From Tilletiaria anomala UBC 951 (lineage: Eukaryota; Basidiomycota; Exobasidiomycetes; Georgefischeriales; Tilletiariaceae): DNA of 64,000 nt. Numbering within the stretch: the first letter of the stretch is position 1; each line of letters starts with the position of its first letter. The stretch is from the NCBI RefSeq assembly GCF_000711695.1, contig NW_013546985.1:1-64000 (forward strand). The letters are read 5' to 3'. Below the pieces are notes generated by a model that had not been told where the DNA came from, made no database searches, and worked only from the letters and a program-made list of their open reading frames with translations. Shown piece by piece: positions 10,859 through 23,569 of this stretch. A program made the position numbers and the translations under genes.

Positions 10859-13050
10859 ATGGCACCAAAGGCAGCTAGCGGTAATCGAAGTGGCTCCGAA
10901 GCGCCGCTCGCAGCATCTGTTGGCCTGGGTTCAAGCAGCACAGTAGCAGCTGGGGGTGCAATGTCAGCATCGGGCCTTGGAACAGGGGCTTTTGCAATTG
11001 GGGGAACAAGCAGCGGCCTTATAAGCATCCCGCCCAGTATCTATCCGAAGGACAGCATCAAGGACGTCGCGGAGCAACTCGGCCTGACTAGTCTCCGAGA
11101 CAACGTTGCGGCAGCGCTAGCCAGCGATGTAGAGTACCGGATACGAGAAGTGCTTCAAGATGCAAGCAAGTACATGCGACACGCGAAAAGATCGCAGTTA
11201 AGGACAAGTGATATTGATGCTGCGTTACGAGCAAAGAATATAGAGGTGAGTTAAGGAAAGGCTCGCCGCTCATGGCTTTGTTGCCGACACCCACTCCCTG
11301 TTCTTGCAGCCTCTGTATGGCTACTTCCCTTCGTCCAGTGGGCGTTCATCTCACCCATCTACAGCCGCTTCGCTCGCTGGTCCATCCTTCAGAAAAGTGC
11401 AGACGCCAAGCGGGCCGATCTACTACATCGAGGACGAAGAAATCGATTTTGAAAAGGTCCTCTCCACAGGACCAACGCTGACATTGGGCAAGGGGGTAGG
11501 GTGGTCGGCGCATTGGCTGGCGGTTGAAGGCATTCAACCAGCTGTCCCACAAAATCCGAGCCCGGTCGAACTTGGGCAGGCCAGCGACCCGCCTTCCGCT
11601 GCAGCGGCAACGGCTGCTTTGAACGGTGACTCTGCGTCTCTTGTCGTTCCGCTGGCTGCAAAAGCCAATTCTGCTAGGGTGGTACCCATGACTCCAATAA
11701 CACCAGGTGCAGGAGCCTCAACAGCAGGACAGAATGTGATAGTCAAACCTCTGATCAAGCATGTCCTTTCGCGCGAGCTTCAGCTCTATTACGAGCGTCT
11801 TACGACTGCAATACTTACTCCACCATCTTCCGCAGACACTGAAAGCGGAGATACAGATGCGGATGATGAAGCAGACGCGGATGCGGATGCCTATGGAGAG
11901 GCCGAACCTTCAGCAATCGACAACGATCGGGACACGTCGATGGCATCGGCCGCCAATCAACAAGAAATGCGACCTTCCAGGACCCGCAAGGCGTCCGCCA
12001 ATGGAATTACAGTGCCTTCCAAGACATTGGCTGCATTCACAGCCAAAAGTACCGGTAACACGGTTCGCGACGCTGCACTCGCCAGCTTACGAGGCGACCC
12101 GGGTCTACATCAAATTGTCCCATACCTAGTTCAATGGGTGGGAGAGAGGATCAGCTTTGGACTTCTCGACGAAAACCTGCTTGGACAAATGATGATGGTC
12201 GTTCATGCTCTGCTGGTCAATTCTCACATTCACATTGAGCCATATGTGAGTACAGCCACAGAATGACGTGATAAAGGACCTCGCTGAGAGTCTCTTCCGC
12301 TTCTAGCTCCACCAAGTCATGCCAAGCATCCTCAGTGTTCTTTTGACGGCGTCGTTGGGGCCCATGCTGAGTGTGCAAGATCCATTTCTGGAAACATGTA
12401 CCAAAGCCTCAACGCCAGCAAAGCGCTCAGGTTCAAACAGCTACCAGCTACGCGCTCATGCTGGCGCACTGCTGGCTTTCATAGTTTCTCAACACTCGGC
12501 AAGCTACCCGTCCCTCCGGACTCGCATCGTCTCCACACTTATCAAAGCCTTGCTGGCAGGAACAAAGAGGTACATCGATCCAGATAGCGAGGACCAGCCG
12601 CCCAGGACAGGCGCAGAAGCTCTGGCGCAAGCCGAAGCGAAGAAGCGCGCGCCAGCAGAATCAGCAGGGACGAAACTGGGCGCTGTCATTGGTTTGCGAC
12701 GGCTAGGCAGCGGCGTTGTTCGCGCCTTTCTTTTGGGCCCGAAAGGTGTGCAGGAACCGGAAAAGGCAAAGAACGCATTGCGCCTGCTTGGACTGTGGCT
12801 GAATGACCAAGGACACGTTGCGGAACAATCAGCCGCTTGGATCCTCAAGGAAATTCGTGCAGCAGCTCACGGCCTCACAGCGCCACTGCTTCCAGCGGTC
12901 GAATCGATTGAAGACGAGAAGAGGGACTTCGAGGAAGTGTTTGGAGTCTATTGGGCTGAGCGGCTAGGAGGAGATGTCAGAGCGAGGAAAGGACTCTTAC
13001 TTGCCTTGCACGATGAGCGTGTTGCGTCCACTGCTGCCCATGCACAATAA
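10859..13050 (+). CDS. TAF6: TFIID/SAGA subunit TAF6
   Basis: A subunit of TFIID, and in many fungi also of SAGA, that pairs with TAF9 through a histone fold. Exons 10859-11245, 11310-12245 and 12307-13050, both junctions in phase 0, give 688 residues. After a Gly/Ser/Ala-rich leader, residues 61-130 form the histone fold (YPKDSIKDVAEQLGLTSL.., SDIDAALRAKNIE). Then come PLYGYF and the TAF6 signature YYIEDEEIDFEKVL, followed by AHWLAVEGIQPAVPQNPSP. The middle holds an Asp/Ala-rich insert, partly GADADAD-like, at about residues 310-345. The third exon completes the HEAT-repeat domain (LHQVMPSILSVLLTASLG). Introns of 64 and 61 nt. It stands head-to-tail with the Med25-like gene. Confidence 0.96.
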
Positions 13051-13637
13051 GTAATCCACACTGTTGACGAATGCACCACAAACTCGGCAATACCTTTTAG
13101 TGGCTTGTAGCGATCTGGTACGTGCAATTTCCAGAGCAGCCATAAATAGCATATGGCTCGATATGTCTGGCCTTCGTGAATATCATGCTTAGTAAGTACC
13201 AGTGCTGTTGGGTTGGGAGATGTGCTTTTTGAAAGCGCTGCTTAATGGGCTTAAGCCGTACCAATTTCGTTGGCAGTATTCCGTATTCGAAGTCGTTATG
13301 TAGTATTAGGTTTAGTGCTGGCTTTTGCGTCAGTCTTGCACAAGTCTTCACAATCGACTTTAGCTTCGGACAATTTAGCATATAATTGCGACATGCTCAC
13401 TGATCTCTACCCGTTCGATTCACCTGCAAGATCACCCAAGCCATCTATACATGTGCACAGTTTGCCTTGTGTGCAGCTGCACAACTTGTGATCGTTACAG
13501 CGTCGTAACATGGGCTATGCAGCCCGGTGCGACAAAGCCAACAGCGCCCTAACCGCTGACGCTGTTCAAGCAAATACCCGTACCAACGTGATCAACAGCC
13601 GCTGCTGGCTGGCCTCTGGAAGGCAACTACAGTCGAT
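13051..13637. other. intergenic, TAF6 to Med25-like
   Basis: TAF6 3' region and promoter of the Med25-like gene. No reading frame here resembles a gene and no TATA box is obvious. Confidence 0.45.
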
Positions 13638-16600
13638 ATGGCGACGAGTGGGGCGTCGGTAGTTACAGGGCCACCAGTGCCCAATGGACTCGTCTTCAGC
13701 CCGCCTGCCATGTCCGGCTCGCCTTCCAGCATGACAATGAGCATGAGCATGGGTACTGGAGTAGGTATGGGCAAGGGCGCGAGCGTGCTGGGAATCGGCG
13801 CAAGTCCCAGCATATCTAACTTGGGTGTCATCCTGCCGATGCACGATACTATGGTACCGCTGCCAGCATCCAGTAGCTTTCTCACACCTTCGATCAGCGC
13901 GAGCCACATCGACTTGGCTGCCACTGGCTTGTCAAGGACAGCTTTGCCGAACAACCCCTTAGCGTCCGCTGCCACTACCCAAGGATCTGCCAACACCATG
14001 TCGACCTGGACGACACCTGCTTCAAGTCTGCCACTGGAAGTCCCGCTCGTGGTGGATGCGCCTGGAATTGCCGCACCTGCCAATGGCATTGCTGCAGCCG
14101 ACAAAACCCCGTGGAGCGCACTAATCGTCCTCATGCCCAGGGATAATGCCGCTATCACACCGCGGTCCCGAGACTTCATGCGCTCCGTCGTCGAACCCGT
14201 TGCCAACCGGATTCTAGAAGTTCTCGCAGCGTCTAACGAGACGGCCGTCAAAGGCGAGGGTAAAGGCAAAGCCAGCGCTGCCGCGGCTGTATCGGCAGCT
14301 GTCTCCCCCAAACCTACGCTTCAGATTGGAGCAGTCCTCTACGGTACACGAAGGACTTCAAAATTGAAGCATAAGGATGACGAAATGGACATGCTGGATC
14401 ATCTGATTGATCCTCCAGCGTATCCCACTGCTGCTCTGAGACGGATACCGCTGATGCCATCAGAGGCATTCTTGCAAGTCATGCAAGACCCCGCACAGCA
14501 GACAAAAGAGACGCCGAAGGCTAGTTCTGTGTACGCCGACCAACTATGCGCCAATGTGAACTTGGACGTTTTGTTTTTCAGTCTTGACGAAGAAGACGGA
14601 CTTGGCGGCGGGATCCAGGCCGAACTCGATGAAATGTGGTGGTCCGGTGCGGATGATGAAGGTCCAAATGGCTCTCAAGGCTCTGGAATTGGAAAACAAA
14701 ATGGGGCTTCCCATGAATGGGATGGGCTCTTATTTAGCGAAGGCCTCGTTGCCGCTTTAGAGGTGAGTGCATACCCTCGTTATTTTCAGAAAGCCTGCGG
14801 GCTGAGGCCATGTCTGTACAGATGCTCCCCGAGGAATCACGAAGACCGGACCATCCGTTCGTACAATCGAGGCCCCCCGCGACCTCGTTTTACCTCCTGA
14901 ACATCTTGCCGACAACCAATGCTCCTCCGAATCCACACCACCCGCCCTCATCCTTTGACGCACGCTTGTCAGTCTCAACTTTACCGGCACTGCGAAACGA
15001 AAGAAGTGTATACGACAACTGGACATGGCCACAGGCAGCAGCAGAGCTTGTTGCGCGAGGCGTATACGTCTCGACAATCCTAGTGGATACAGAAGACCCG
15101 GGTGGGGATGACGCGCTCAGGAAGGCGATCGCCGCTGGTGGCAAAGACGGTGGGCTGCCTGGCAACAGTCTTCCAGGAAAAATACATGCGACGCTTGTCG
15201 GCCTTGACGCAGGCATCGGATCCGCCGTGACCCCTGTGCCTTGCGATCATCCAGCCTCTATTTTCTCGCCGAGTAATGAAAAGCAGGCGAAACTGCCGGA
15301 GCACTGCGCATTTTCTTTCTCGGGCTTCTCTGCTGCGACAAAGCATCTCGGCAGTGGCTCACACAAGTGTCGACGACGCTTAAAAGCAAATCACAAGCTG
15401 CTTGACGCAACGGGAGCAGGCTCTAGGGAAAGAAGAGCATCACTAGCTTGCCAGCAAGAGCAGCAGCAGCCAACAAGTGACATAGGGCCGAATGCCACAA
15501 ATGAGCAAACGGGCACCAAGATGCAAAGTCTTCAGCCGCAGTCACTACTTACCCAACAGCAGGCGCAGACACAACAGCCGGCACAGCAACAACCAGCACA
15601 GCATGCGACCCGCATTGCAGCCGCCGCTCCAAATGCGGCTGTGCTGAATTTGCCGGATCCGCGTGTGGTGCAGCAGGCGCTTGTCCGAGCAATGGAAGGC
15701 AAAGTACCAGGCGTCGATGGGCCACTTCTACAGCGGTTTGGATTCTTGATTCAAAGCCTTGCAAATATGAGCAAGACTGCCGGAGCCTTAGTCAACGCCA
15801 AAAGGGCAATTGAGCAACAAGGAGCAGCAATTGCAAACGCACCACAGTGGCTATTGGATGTGTCGTTGGGCATACTCGAAGGATTCAAAATTCAAATCGC
15901 CACATTACAGGCCAAGGTGTATCAACAGGCTTTCTTCTTTGCGAAAGGAACCGGCTCCCAAGCTAATCTGGTCAGCATTGCGCAAGCGATCATGGCACTC
16001 GAGCAACAAGCACGCAGCTCTGGCATTCGACTGGGTGGACTGATGGACAAACAGCAGCAAGCTCAGAACAATACACAGTCGCGACCTCCGCAATCGCAGC
16101 AACCGCCGCAACAGCAGATACCGAACGGTGTTTCGACACAAGCACAATCCTCCGCTCTAACAGGCCAAGCGCAGCTGCGCGACGCCCAGCCGCAGCAGCA
16201 GCGGCAACAGATTCCATCGGGCCAGTCTGGCCAAACAGCTCCGCGTTCAAAGATTATCTGGGAGGGTCCTATTAGCTGGAGCATCCAAGATCCAAAAGCT
16301 CCGAATGGACGCCGAGAGATTATCACTTCTGTTTCAGCGAGTTGCATGAACGACGTCGCGCCACAAGCATTGTGAGTCTTCCGCCTCCTATTCGTTGTCC
16401 GCGTCGCTAATTCTGATCTAATCGGGTTTCTCCCAGAGCGCTTCCATGGCCAACCGCGTTGACAATTAGTGCAGTCTCGCCCGTCAATCAAGGGCAACTA
16501 CGAACGGTGGCCTCGAAAGGAATCCCTGCGATTCTGTTCAATCCGACCAAGGGACCAGCAAACATGCAAGGCGCAGCGCAGAGGAACGCTGCCAATTTCA

Positions 16601-17469
16601 ATACCTATCAGCAGCTGGCAAAGGCTCTCGAATTGAAGAAAAGTGCCGCTTTCGTCAAGCACGGTGGCAACACCACTGGATTTCTGCTCATGGCTACACT
16701 CACCACCCCGTCTGCAGGCCAACCACCGTCGGCGAAACTGTTAGGGCTGCTCTTTAAAGAGCCCATTCCGTTTGACAAGGTGCTAGCAACACCGCCCCAA
16801 GCAAACCGTGCGCAAGCGGCGTATTCATTGACAGCGCACCAGTCTGGAGGAAACCCACCCGCGCAAAGCCTTCCAGCGCAGCAACAGGTGAGACCTCCCT
16901 CTACAGTGCAAATGCCTGCAGATTTTCTTGTAGCTGCTTCAGCGGGTCAGGCATCCCAGGGTCAATCTCAATCCACAAGCGTTTGGTCAAACCCATCACA
17001 GCCATTGCAACAGGCACAGCAACAGGCACAGCAACAGGCACAGCAACAGGCACAGCAACAGGCACAGCAACAGACACAGCAACAGGCACAGCAGCTGATC
17101 CAGCAGCTCTTGCAACGCACCCAGATGAATGGCAGTGTGCAGCAGGCAAATGGGTTGGGAGTGTCACAGGCGCCTTCACAGAGCACGATGAATCCAGCGG
17201 CATTCCTTTCACAGTTGGACCCCGCATCGCAGGCAAGGCTGCTCGCTGCCGTACAGAGCGCTGCTGCAGCGCGTCACAACCCAAACTTCCAGCAGAGCCA
17301 GCCACAACAGACACATGCACCATCGCAGCAAGACTTTTCGGCCATGCTTGCGGCATCACACGATCAGTCGCAGATGCACACTGGTCAGCAGATGCAGTTC
17401 CAAGCAGTGTTGCAGCAACAGCAACAGCAACAACAACAACAACAACAGCAGCAGCAGGAGCAGCAAGAA

Positions 17470-17546
<77 letters not shown>

Positions 17547-17808
17547 GCAACAGCAGCAACAGCAGCAACAACAGCAACAACAGCAACAGCAACAACAGCA
17601 ACAGCAACAGCAGCAATTGCTTCTTCAGCAACAGCAGGTGCTGCTGCTGCAGGGCAAAGGACAAGCACCAACGTTCACGATGCCGTTCGGCGCGCCATCT
17701 GTGTCTGCACAAGCGCCTTACGCACAAGGCACAGGCGTCGGAGGTGTGACACAAGGTCTGGACATGGCCGTACTCGCTCAGATGTTGCAACAGCAGCAGC
17801 GACGGTAG
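13638..17808 (+). CDS. Mediator subunit Med25-like protein, glutamine-rich
   Basis: Exons 13638-14762, 14822-16371 and 16437-17808 give 1348 residues. The N-terminal half resembles the Med25 von Willebrand A domain: WSALIVLMPRDNAAI.., LQIGAVLYGTRR, LLFSEGLVAALE, SFYLLNILPTT and AAELVARGVYVSTILV appear in the expected order. After a Gln-rich linker the sequence IIWEGPISWSI.. WPTALTISAVSP.. GFLLMATLTTP.. AKLLGLLFKEPIPFD follows the activator-interaction (PTOV/ACID) fold of Med25. The tail is low-complexity: seven 12-bp units coding QQAQ at 17008-17091 and a 68-codon, almost pure Gln tract at 17413-17616. The first intron must end at the CAG at 14821; the nearer CAG at 14789 would leave only 27 nt and shift the frame. 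Family assignment rests on motif order, not on a search. Confidence 0.75.
17008..17091 (+). repeat. 12-bp coding tandem repeat (QQAQ units)
   Basis: About seven consecutive copies of CAACAGGCACAG inside the third exon of the Med25-like gene, one copy with a G-to-A change (Ala to Thr). The repeat is in frame and codes Gln-Gln-Ala-Gln. Confidence 0.95.
17413..17616 (+). repeat. CAG/CAA tract coding 66 Gln and 2 Glu
   Basis: An in-frame run of 68 codons near the C-terminus of the Med25-like protein, interrupted by GAG and GAA early on (QEQQEQ). CAG and CAA are mixed, so the protein sequence is kept while the DNA repeat is impure, which should slow slippage. Confidence 0.97.
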
Positions 17809-17903
17809 AACAAAGCCCATCGTGATCAAGCTTGCTGCACGCTTCGTGTTAGTGTAGAGTACATTGTGCTGGCTATCGTATATCCATGTACATAACCTGA
17901 TGC

Positions 17904-20057
17904 CTATCCATCAAGCTCGGCCTGATTACCTTTGAGTAGGGCTTCAGTGTCCTCATCATCGCTGTCTGGGTCGTGCGCACTATCAGCCTGTCCTTGAGCG
18001 CCCTTTGGCTTATGTTCTCTCCTGTGTTCGCCAAGCTTCAACAGGCAGCTCTGCGGAATCACGCCCTTCGGGTTGAGATACTCAAAGTCTGATCCGCTGA
18101 AGACATCAAGGTAGTTAAGCCATTTTCCAAACCTATAAATAAGTGTGGTCAGCATAAATGGTTGCCAGACATCCCTCCTTCAGCCCCCAACAAGCTCACT
18201 CTGCTGTCTCTTCTTCAGTCGAAAAGATGCGGTCGTAGATGAATTTCTGCTTGAAAGTAACCATATCCGCCTCATAAGCAGTGTACTCGACCGGCTCTCT
18301 TAGTTGCTGACCCAGCTGAAGTCTCTCGATCTCCTCGACGTCCCCTTTAAGCTTTTCCATTTTGTTTTGGATGCCTTTGTTCGAGCCCTGGATGCGCTTG
18401 TTGTACGTGTCAAAGACTGGGTGCTCCAGAAGCAGACCAAGACCTGGAGCCTTGGGCACATGCACTCGGGCTGGTCCGTAGGTCTCGAGGATCAAAGAGC
18501 TTGGGGCATTCGTGCGGCCGACAAGGACCAGAAGGCCAATCATCTTACGCTGCAAATAAATGAAGCGGCATTGAGGCTCTCAGTGCCTGTACACCTGCCT
18601 CCAGGGAAGATTACTCACAATTTGATGCAGCATGAAAGATTGTCCGTGCAGCTTGATCGACACCCACTCAGTGTCCTTAATCATCATTGGATCTGAGATC
18701 TGCCAGGTTTGGAAGTGTCAGCTTGTCTGTCCTGGAAAACCATGTGGAACTAGACTTACCGAGAGCTTCTTCATGAATCGATGAGCGCTTCTCTCTCTGA
18801 ACTCTTTTCCGACAGTAAAATTGTGGAAATTGTGGGCCCCGTGGTACTGCCCGAATATCTTCTTGATACGCTCCAACTTTTCCTTTGGCATTCTCCACTT
18901 CTTCTTCTCAAGAAGGTCCTCAGTGAAGGTATGACTAGTACCTTGATGTTCCCAAAATGGATGCTTGAGAATCTCGTCCCAAGATGGAACAAGCTCGCCA
19001 TTGGGTGTTTGGTTTGGGCTGGATGGATCAAAATCTGAACCACCGGTCGCGGCTTCGGCACCGTCCTGTTTCCTCGACTTCTCTTCGTCTCGCATCTTTG
19101 CCAGCATCTCGTACATCGCAGAGCCTGGCTTCGGCGGTAGAAAAACGTACGTCGGCAGAAGGTACTCGTACATGCGCGAATCGCAGCTGACCCGCGCGTC
19201 GAACGAGTTTTGAATGCGGGTGATGCCCCAGATTCGAATGAACTCGGGTAGCATGCTGTTCACTTTGCGGATGAGTGCAGCCCCCTCTTGCTCTGACTCA
19301 GACGTTGCCGCAGCTTGTTGAAGAGTGGTGGCGCTCTCCAATATTCCAGCCATATCTCCTGCCTCTTCGTCTTGCAATGAGGGGGGTTCGAGTATCAGTT
19401 TCAGCGACATCAGGTTTCCAGCAGCGTGAACTCCACGGTCTGTTCGTGCAGCTCTTTGCAGCCCAACCTGGACGTTTCGAGGCGATCTCGTTAGTGCTCA
19501 GCGATAAAAAGCGGAACAGTACTGCCACGAACCTTTGTTGGGTTGACCGCATTGTCTCTGCTGACAGCTCCAACTTGGCAGAAACAGTCGAAAATGTCTC
19601 CTTCAATCGTCTTGACACCAGGGTTGATCTGAAGACCAGAATAGCCTATTCCGCAATATCCAAAGGCAACTGCGACTTTCCTTTTTGGCAGACGCGAACC
19701 TGATTCTTCCCCGGCACCTTCATCTGCTTCCGCCGGCACACCTTGGCCGTTGCTGTTCGGAACTCCCCGATCCAAGCGGTAGTTGCCACCCTTGTTGCGA
19801 TCTCGGCGCCGATCTGGGCGCTGTTGCTTTCCATCCTTGCTTTGCTTGGCGCCGTCTTCTTCATTCTTGCGCTGGCGTTTGTTCTGACGAACATCATCTT
19901 TGGCAGCGTCCTCAGATTGACCGGCCGATGTCATGAAAGACTTCACTTCGTGACTGCTTCCAGCAGAGTTCGTGTGTCTCATATCTTGCCGCTCCTCCGC
20001 GCTGTCACCCTCGTCCAACGCCCGCTTAGCGGCAGGAGGCTGCTGTACGTATGACAT
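17904..20057 (-). CDS. PUS1: tRNA pseudouridine synthase Pus1 (TruA family)
   Basis: Converts uridine to pseudouridine in tRNAs and some other RNAs. Five exons (20057-19533, 19467-18760, 18699-18619, 18549-18200, 18132-17904) give 630 residues. The catalytic aspartate is D185 in VGLQRAARTDRGVHAAGN, which is only formed by joining exons 1 and 2. KVAVAFGYCGIGYSGLQ precedes it, and YHGAHNFHNFTVG, WVSIKLHGQSFMLHQI and RKMIGLLVLVGR follow, the standard Pus1 order. The N-terminus (residues 1-110) is long, charged and rich in Arg/Lys, a likely nuclear localisation region. The C-terminal FGKWLNYLDVFSG is the eukaryotic Pus1 extension, followed by an acidic tail. It converges on the Med25-like gene, with 95 bp between stop codons. 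Confidence 0.95.
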
Positions 20058-20927
20058 GATGCCTGAAAGCAGAGCCCGCAACTCCGATGCCCAAGTTGAA
20101 TGCTGTCTGTTTGTTCCGGGGAAACCCTTGCTATACACTCTCCACAAAGGGGTTGACCCTGAGCACGAGGTAATTTTGTGCAAGACCTGATGGATGAGTA
20201 GCTTTTGTGGTGTTGCGGTGTGAAGCGAAGTTGAATTGGGTGAGATCAGCCAAACGCGAGCGGGTCTGAAGACAGCTCTGTGCCCACCCTTGCTGAGCAG
20301 CGCAGGCAAGGCTCGCGTACGATGAGCGAGAGACGTTGTCAGTTTGAGAGAAGCAAAGACAGAGGCTGTCCTGCCGGCTGTCGAGTGGTAGATGTGCCGA
20401 CCTATACCTCACTGACAAATGATGAACGCGTTGGTGAGACGAATAACTGTGCACCCACTTTCATCAAGCACACTTTTGAAGGCGTGAAGCTGGACGAGTG
20501 CCGAGGCGGCCAATCAGTTAAACAAGATCTTCGATGACGGTGACAGATTCTGCGATCTGGCTCGCAATGGATCAGACGATATTCGGCTTGCACCAAGCCT
20601 AAAGCCAGAATCGATGGCAAGAAGAGAGAGAGGTGATAGAATCAACCTCTTCCTGCTGGAATTTCGAAAGGTGTGCTGGACACCAAAATATTTCGGCCGA
20701 GAATGAAAGATATTTCTTTTTAAGGCTATCTCAGGCAAAACAAATTCTCCGCCGCCGCATACTTGCTCGCTCCTCGGCACGAACCCATCACGTGATACTC
20801 AAAGAGAAACTTAAGCAGGCCGCAGGCAGCATGCAAGTCTCACCCGGCCGTCGCTCATCTTTTAGTCGCACCTTCTCGCCTCCATATATAATAGCATCTC
20901 CTTCGCGACAGGCGCTCTGCCCGGGTA
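20058..20927. promoter_or_regulatory. divergent promoter region PUS1/DnaJ gene
   Basis: 870 bp between two divergent genes. A clear plus-strand TATA element, ATATATAATA, lies at about 20884-20893, only some 35 bp before the first in-frame ATG of the TPR-DnaJ gene. No gene recognised. Confidence 0.55.
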
Positions 20928-22867
20928 ATGATCATCGTGGAAGCATTGATGAAGAAAGACGACATGACAATCGAGACAAAAGAGTCTCAACCGGTGGCTG
21001 CCGCCACAGATGACCATCTTGCGGCCGCGGGGAATTGCAGCGCGAAGAAAGCGGCGTAAGTAGACCGCACCCTTTGTCGTGGGAAAAGTGTGAACTGACG
21101 ATCTGGAGCTCCCGAGCCACGTGCTCTGCTTTCTAATTCTCGCGACGACAGACCGACTCCGGAAGATATTGTAGAGGCAGAAAAATGCAAGGCCGAGGGT
21201 AATGCTGCTTTTCAAGCTGCCAGGTGGCAAGACGCGGTCTCGCAGTACTCCAAAGCGATTGACCACGACTCCACCCAGGCCGCCTACTACACCAATCGCG
21301 CCGCAGCATATATGTCACTGAAAAAATTTATACCTGCGCTAGCAGACTGTCAGCAGGCTTCGGCACTACAGTCTGATTCTTCAGCCAAAACGCTCGTTCG
21401 TATGGCCCGGTGTCACTTTAGTCTGGGACAAGTGACACAGGCGCACAACATTCTTTCCAAAATCATCAGCTCGGGCGCTTCGCCATCAGCAGCCTCTACC
21501 TCTTCGGCGACGACCTTCTCGACGGACGAAGTTGCGGCTGCAAAGAGCTTAGAAGCGCAAGTCAAGCGCCTCTCTACGCACCTTGACCAATATGCGTCTT
21601 ATCGTAATTCGAAGAACTGGACGCTCGCTAGCATTGCACTGGACAAGGCAATGCAAGAGATTGGCGGCGAGGAGAACGCGCCGTTGGCCTGGAAGATGAA
21701 CAAAGCGGACTTGCTTTTGCGCAAGGGTCATCTCGACGCCGCAAGCTCTGCTGCGACAGACTTACTGCGCTCTGACTCGCACAACTCAGATGCACTGGTG
21801 CTTCGTGCTCGCGTGCTCATGGCGAAAGGCGAACTGGCGAAAGCGATTGCACACGCGCAGGCTGCATTGAGAAGCGACCCAGATTGCAAAGCGGCCCGCT
21901 CTATTTTGAAAAAGTCGAGGAAGCTGGACAACATCAAAGCTGAAGGGAATGCAGCATTTAAGGCGGGGAACATCGAGGACGCGATTGAGAAGTACACCGC
22001 GGCGCTGACGGCCGCAGAGGAGGATGTAGACGAAGACGGCGAGCTGAAAGGCCTCAAGGCGACGCTATTGTCAAACCGCGCAACGGCCAACTCGAAGTTG
22101 GGCAAGCACGAAGAGACTGTTGAGGACTGCGATACTGCACTGCAGCTCGACAGTGGCTACGTCAAAGCCCTGAGAACAAGGGCGCGGGCGCAGCTCAAGC
22201 TGGAAAAGTACGAAGAGGCAGTGAGGGACTTCAAGCAAGCCTTGGAGGAGAGCTCGATTGGAGTTGATAGGAGCGCGGAGACGGAAGCCCTCAGACGGGA
22301 GCTCAGGAACGCCGAATTAGACCTCAAGCGATCCAAGAAAAAGGATTATTACAAGATTCTAGGCGTAGAGAAGTCTGCTACCGATGCAGAGATCAAGAAA
22401 GGTGAGATCCAATGTGCGCGAACGAGCTGAGGGGTTGGTCCGCGTATGCTGAGACTCCTGGATTCCACACAGCCTACCGAAAAGAGTCACTCAAGCACCA
22501 TCCTGACAAGGGTGGGGACAGCGAGAAATTCAAACTGTGCAGCGAGGCGTATTCGATCCTCTCGGACGATACCAAGCGTCGCCGATACGACGCGGGAGCA
22601 GACGACCCAGAGAACGAGGCAATGGACCCATTCGGCGGCATGGGAGGCATGGGAGGCTTCGGCGGTCACGGAGGCTTTAGCGGCATGGGTGGCATGGGCG
22701 GCATTAACCTCGCCGATATTCTGGGTAGCACGGGTGGTCATCCCAGCGGATCCAGCTTTGCAGGCGCTGGTGGCCCCTTTGGTGGCGGAGCTGGTGGCAG
22801 TGCATCTGGCTTTGGGGCCGGCGCGAGGCGGCGTCCTGGTGGAGCGGGCGGTTTCCATGGATTCTAA
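20928..22867 (+). CDS. TPR-DnaJ co-chaperone, DNAJC7/TPR2 type
   Basis: A co-chaperone linking Hsp70 and Hsp90. Exons 20928-21055, 21152-22401 and 22473-22867 give 590 residues. TPR motifs begin with AEGNAAFQAARWQDAVSQYS and continue with the second cluster AEGNAAFKAGNIEDAIEKYT. The J domain starts at KKDYYKILGV and holds HPD at residues 469-471; the last intron cuts just before its helix II. A Gly/Met/Phe-rich tail (GGMGG repeats) follows. The first ATG (20928) is used here, but the TATA at 20884-20893 lies so close that transcription may start after it. The in-frame ATG at 20949 is then a serious alternative and would shorten the protein by seven residues. Confidence 0.93.
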
Positions 22868-23569
22868 TGAAATGCGAAGATGCGTTTCATAAAGTGCCTC
22901 GCATACTGCTGCTCACTTCAGGCACGGACAGCCAGGCAAGCATGAGGGAATTGAGCTTCAGGATGACTCGACATCGGAAGAGCAAAACGCAGCCGAGTTT
23001 TCCTTCCCTCGCGAGAGCGTCTGATGTTCAAGTATCGCCCATGTCAGCTTGGCTGTGAAGTTAATGCCACCTTTGTCGCTTCCTGTACGAAGCCATTGGC
23101 CATTCACTAACCCCCTCGAAAAGGCAAAGCTTTTTGGGTATAAGTTTCTCCGTTCGCCTTTCGTGCCTGGTCCCTAGAGGGAACCAAAGTGGGGAGACGA
23201 GAGATATGCAGGGAGATGCTCTTATAGGAGCCGCGGCCCTTCTCAAGTTCCCTTGCCCGCGAGTGCCAGACGGGGCGGCGTTTTTATTGTTTCGAGTGTG
23301 ATATTTGTGGCGCACTCGATAACAGGAGAGGCTCACAATGACCGAAGAGCGGTGTATTCCCCACTGGAGAAGATAAGACTGGGCGCTATGTATGTACACC
23401 TCCGTGGAGATGCAAACGTGGTGAACTGCCTGTACATTGAAGCGGTTAATCGGAGAATCCAGGGAACACTGGATATGGTGTTCACCACTAGTAGTCAAAA
23501 GAGGAGGCAACACACTTCGTTCGACCCTTCTACCCCAATTACATTCCCATCTTGCAGCTCGCACATGCC
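22868..23569. other. intergenic, nothing recognised
   Basis: 3' region of the DnaJ gene and promoter of the aminotransferase. A 167-codon minus-strand frame (23061-23564) has no family resemblance and looks like chance. Confidence 0.4.

Noticed and set aside
13592-14311. 239-codon minus-strand ORF
   Set aside because: Antisense of the first Med25-like exon.
14763-14789. 27-nt intron in the Med25-like gene
   Set aside because: Too short and puts the next exon out of frame; the CAG at 14821 gives a 59-nt intron in frame.
17008-17091. Regular 12-bp direct repeats as a CRISPR-like array
   Set aside because: No spacers; the repeat is in frame and codes QQAQ.
16901-17829. Poly-Val/Ala, poly-Leu and poly-Ser/Asn ORFs on both strands
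   Set aside because: Other-frame readings of the CAG/CAA repeat of the Med25-like gene.
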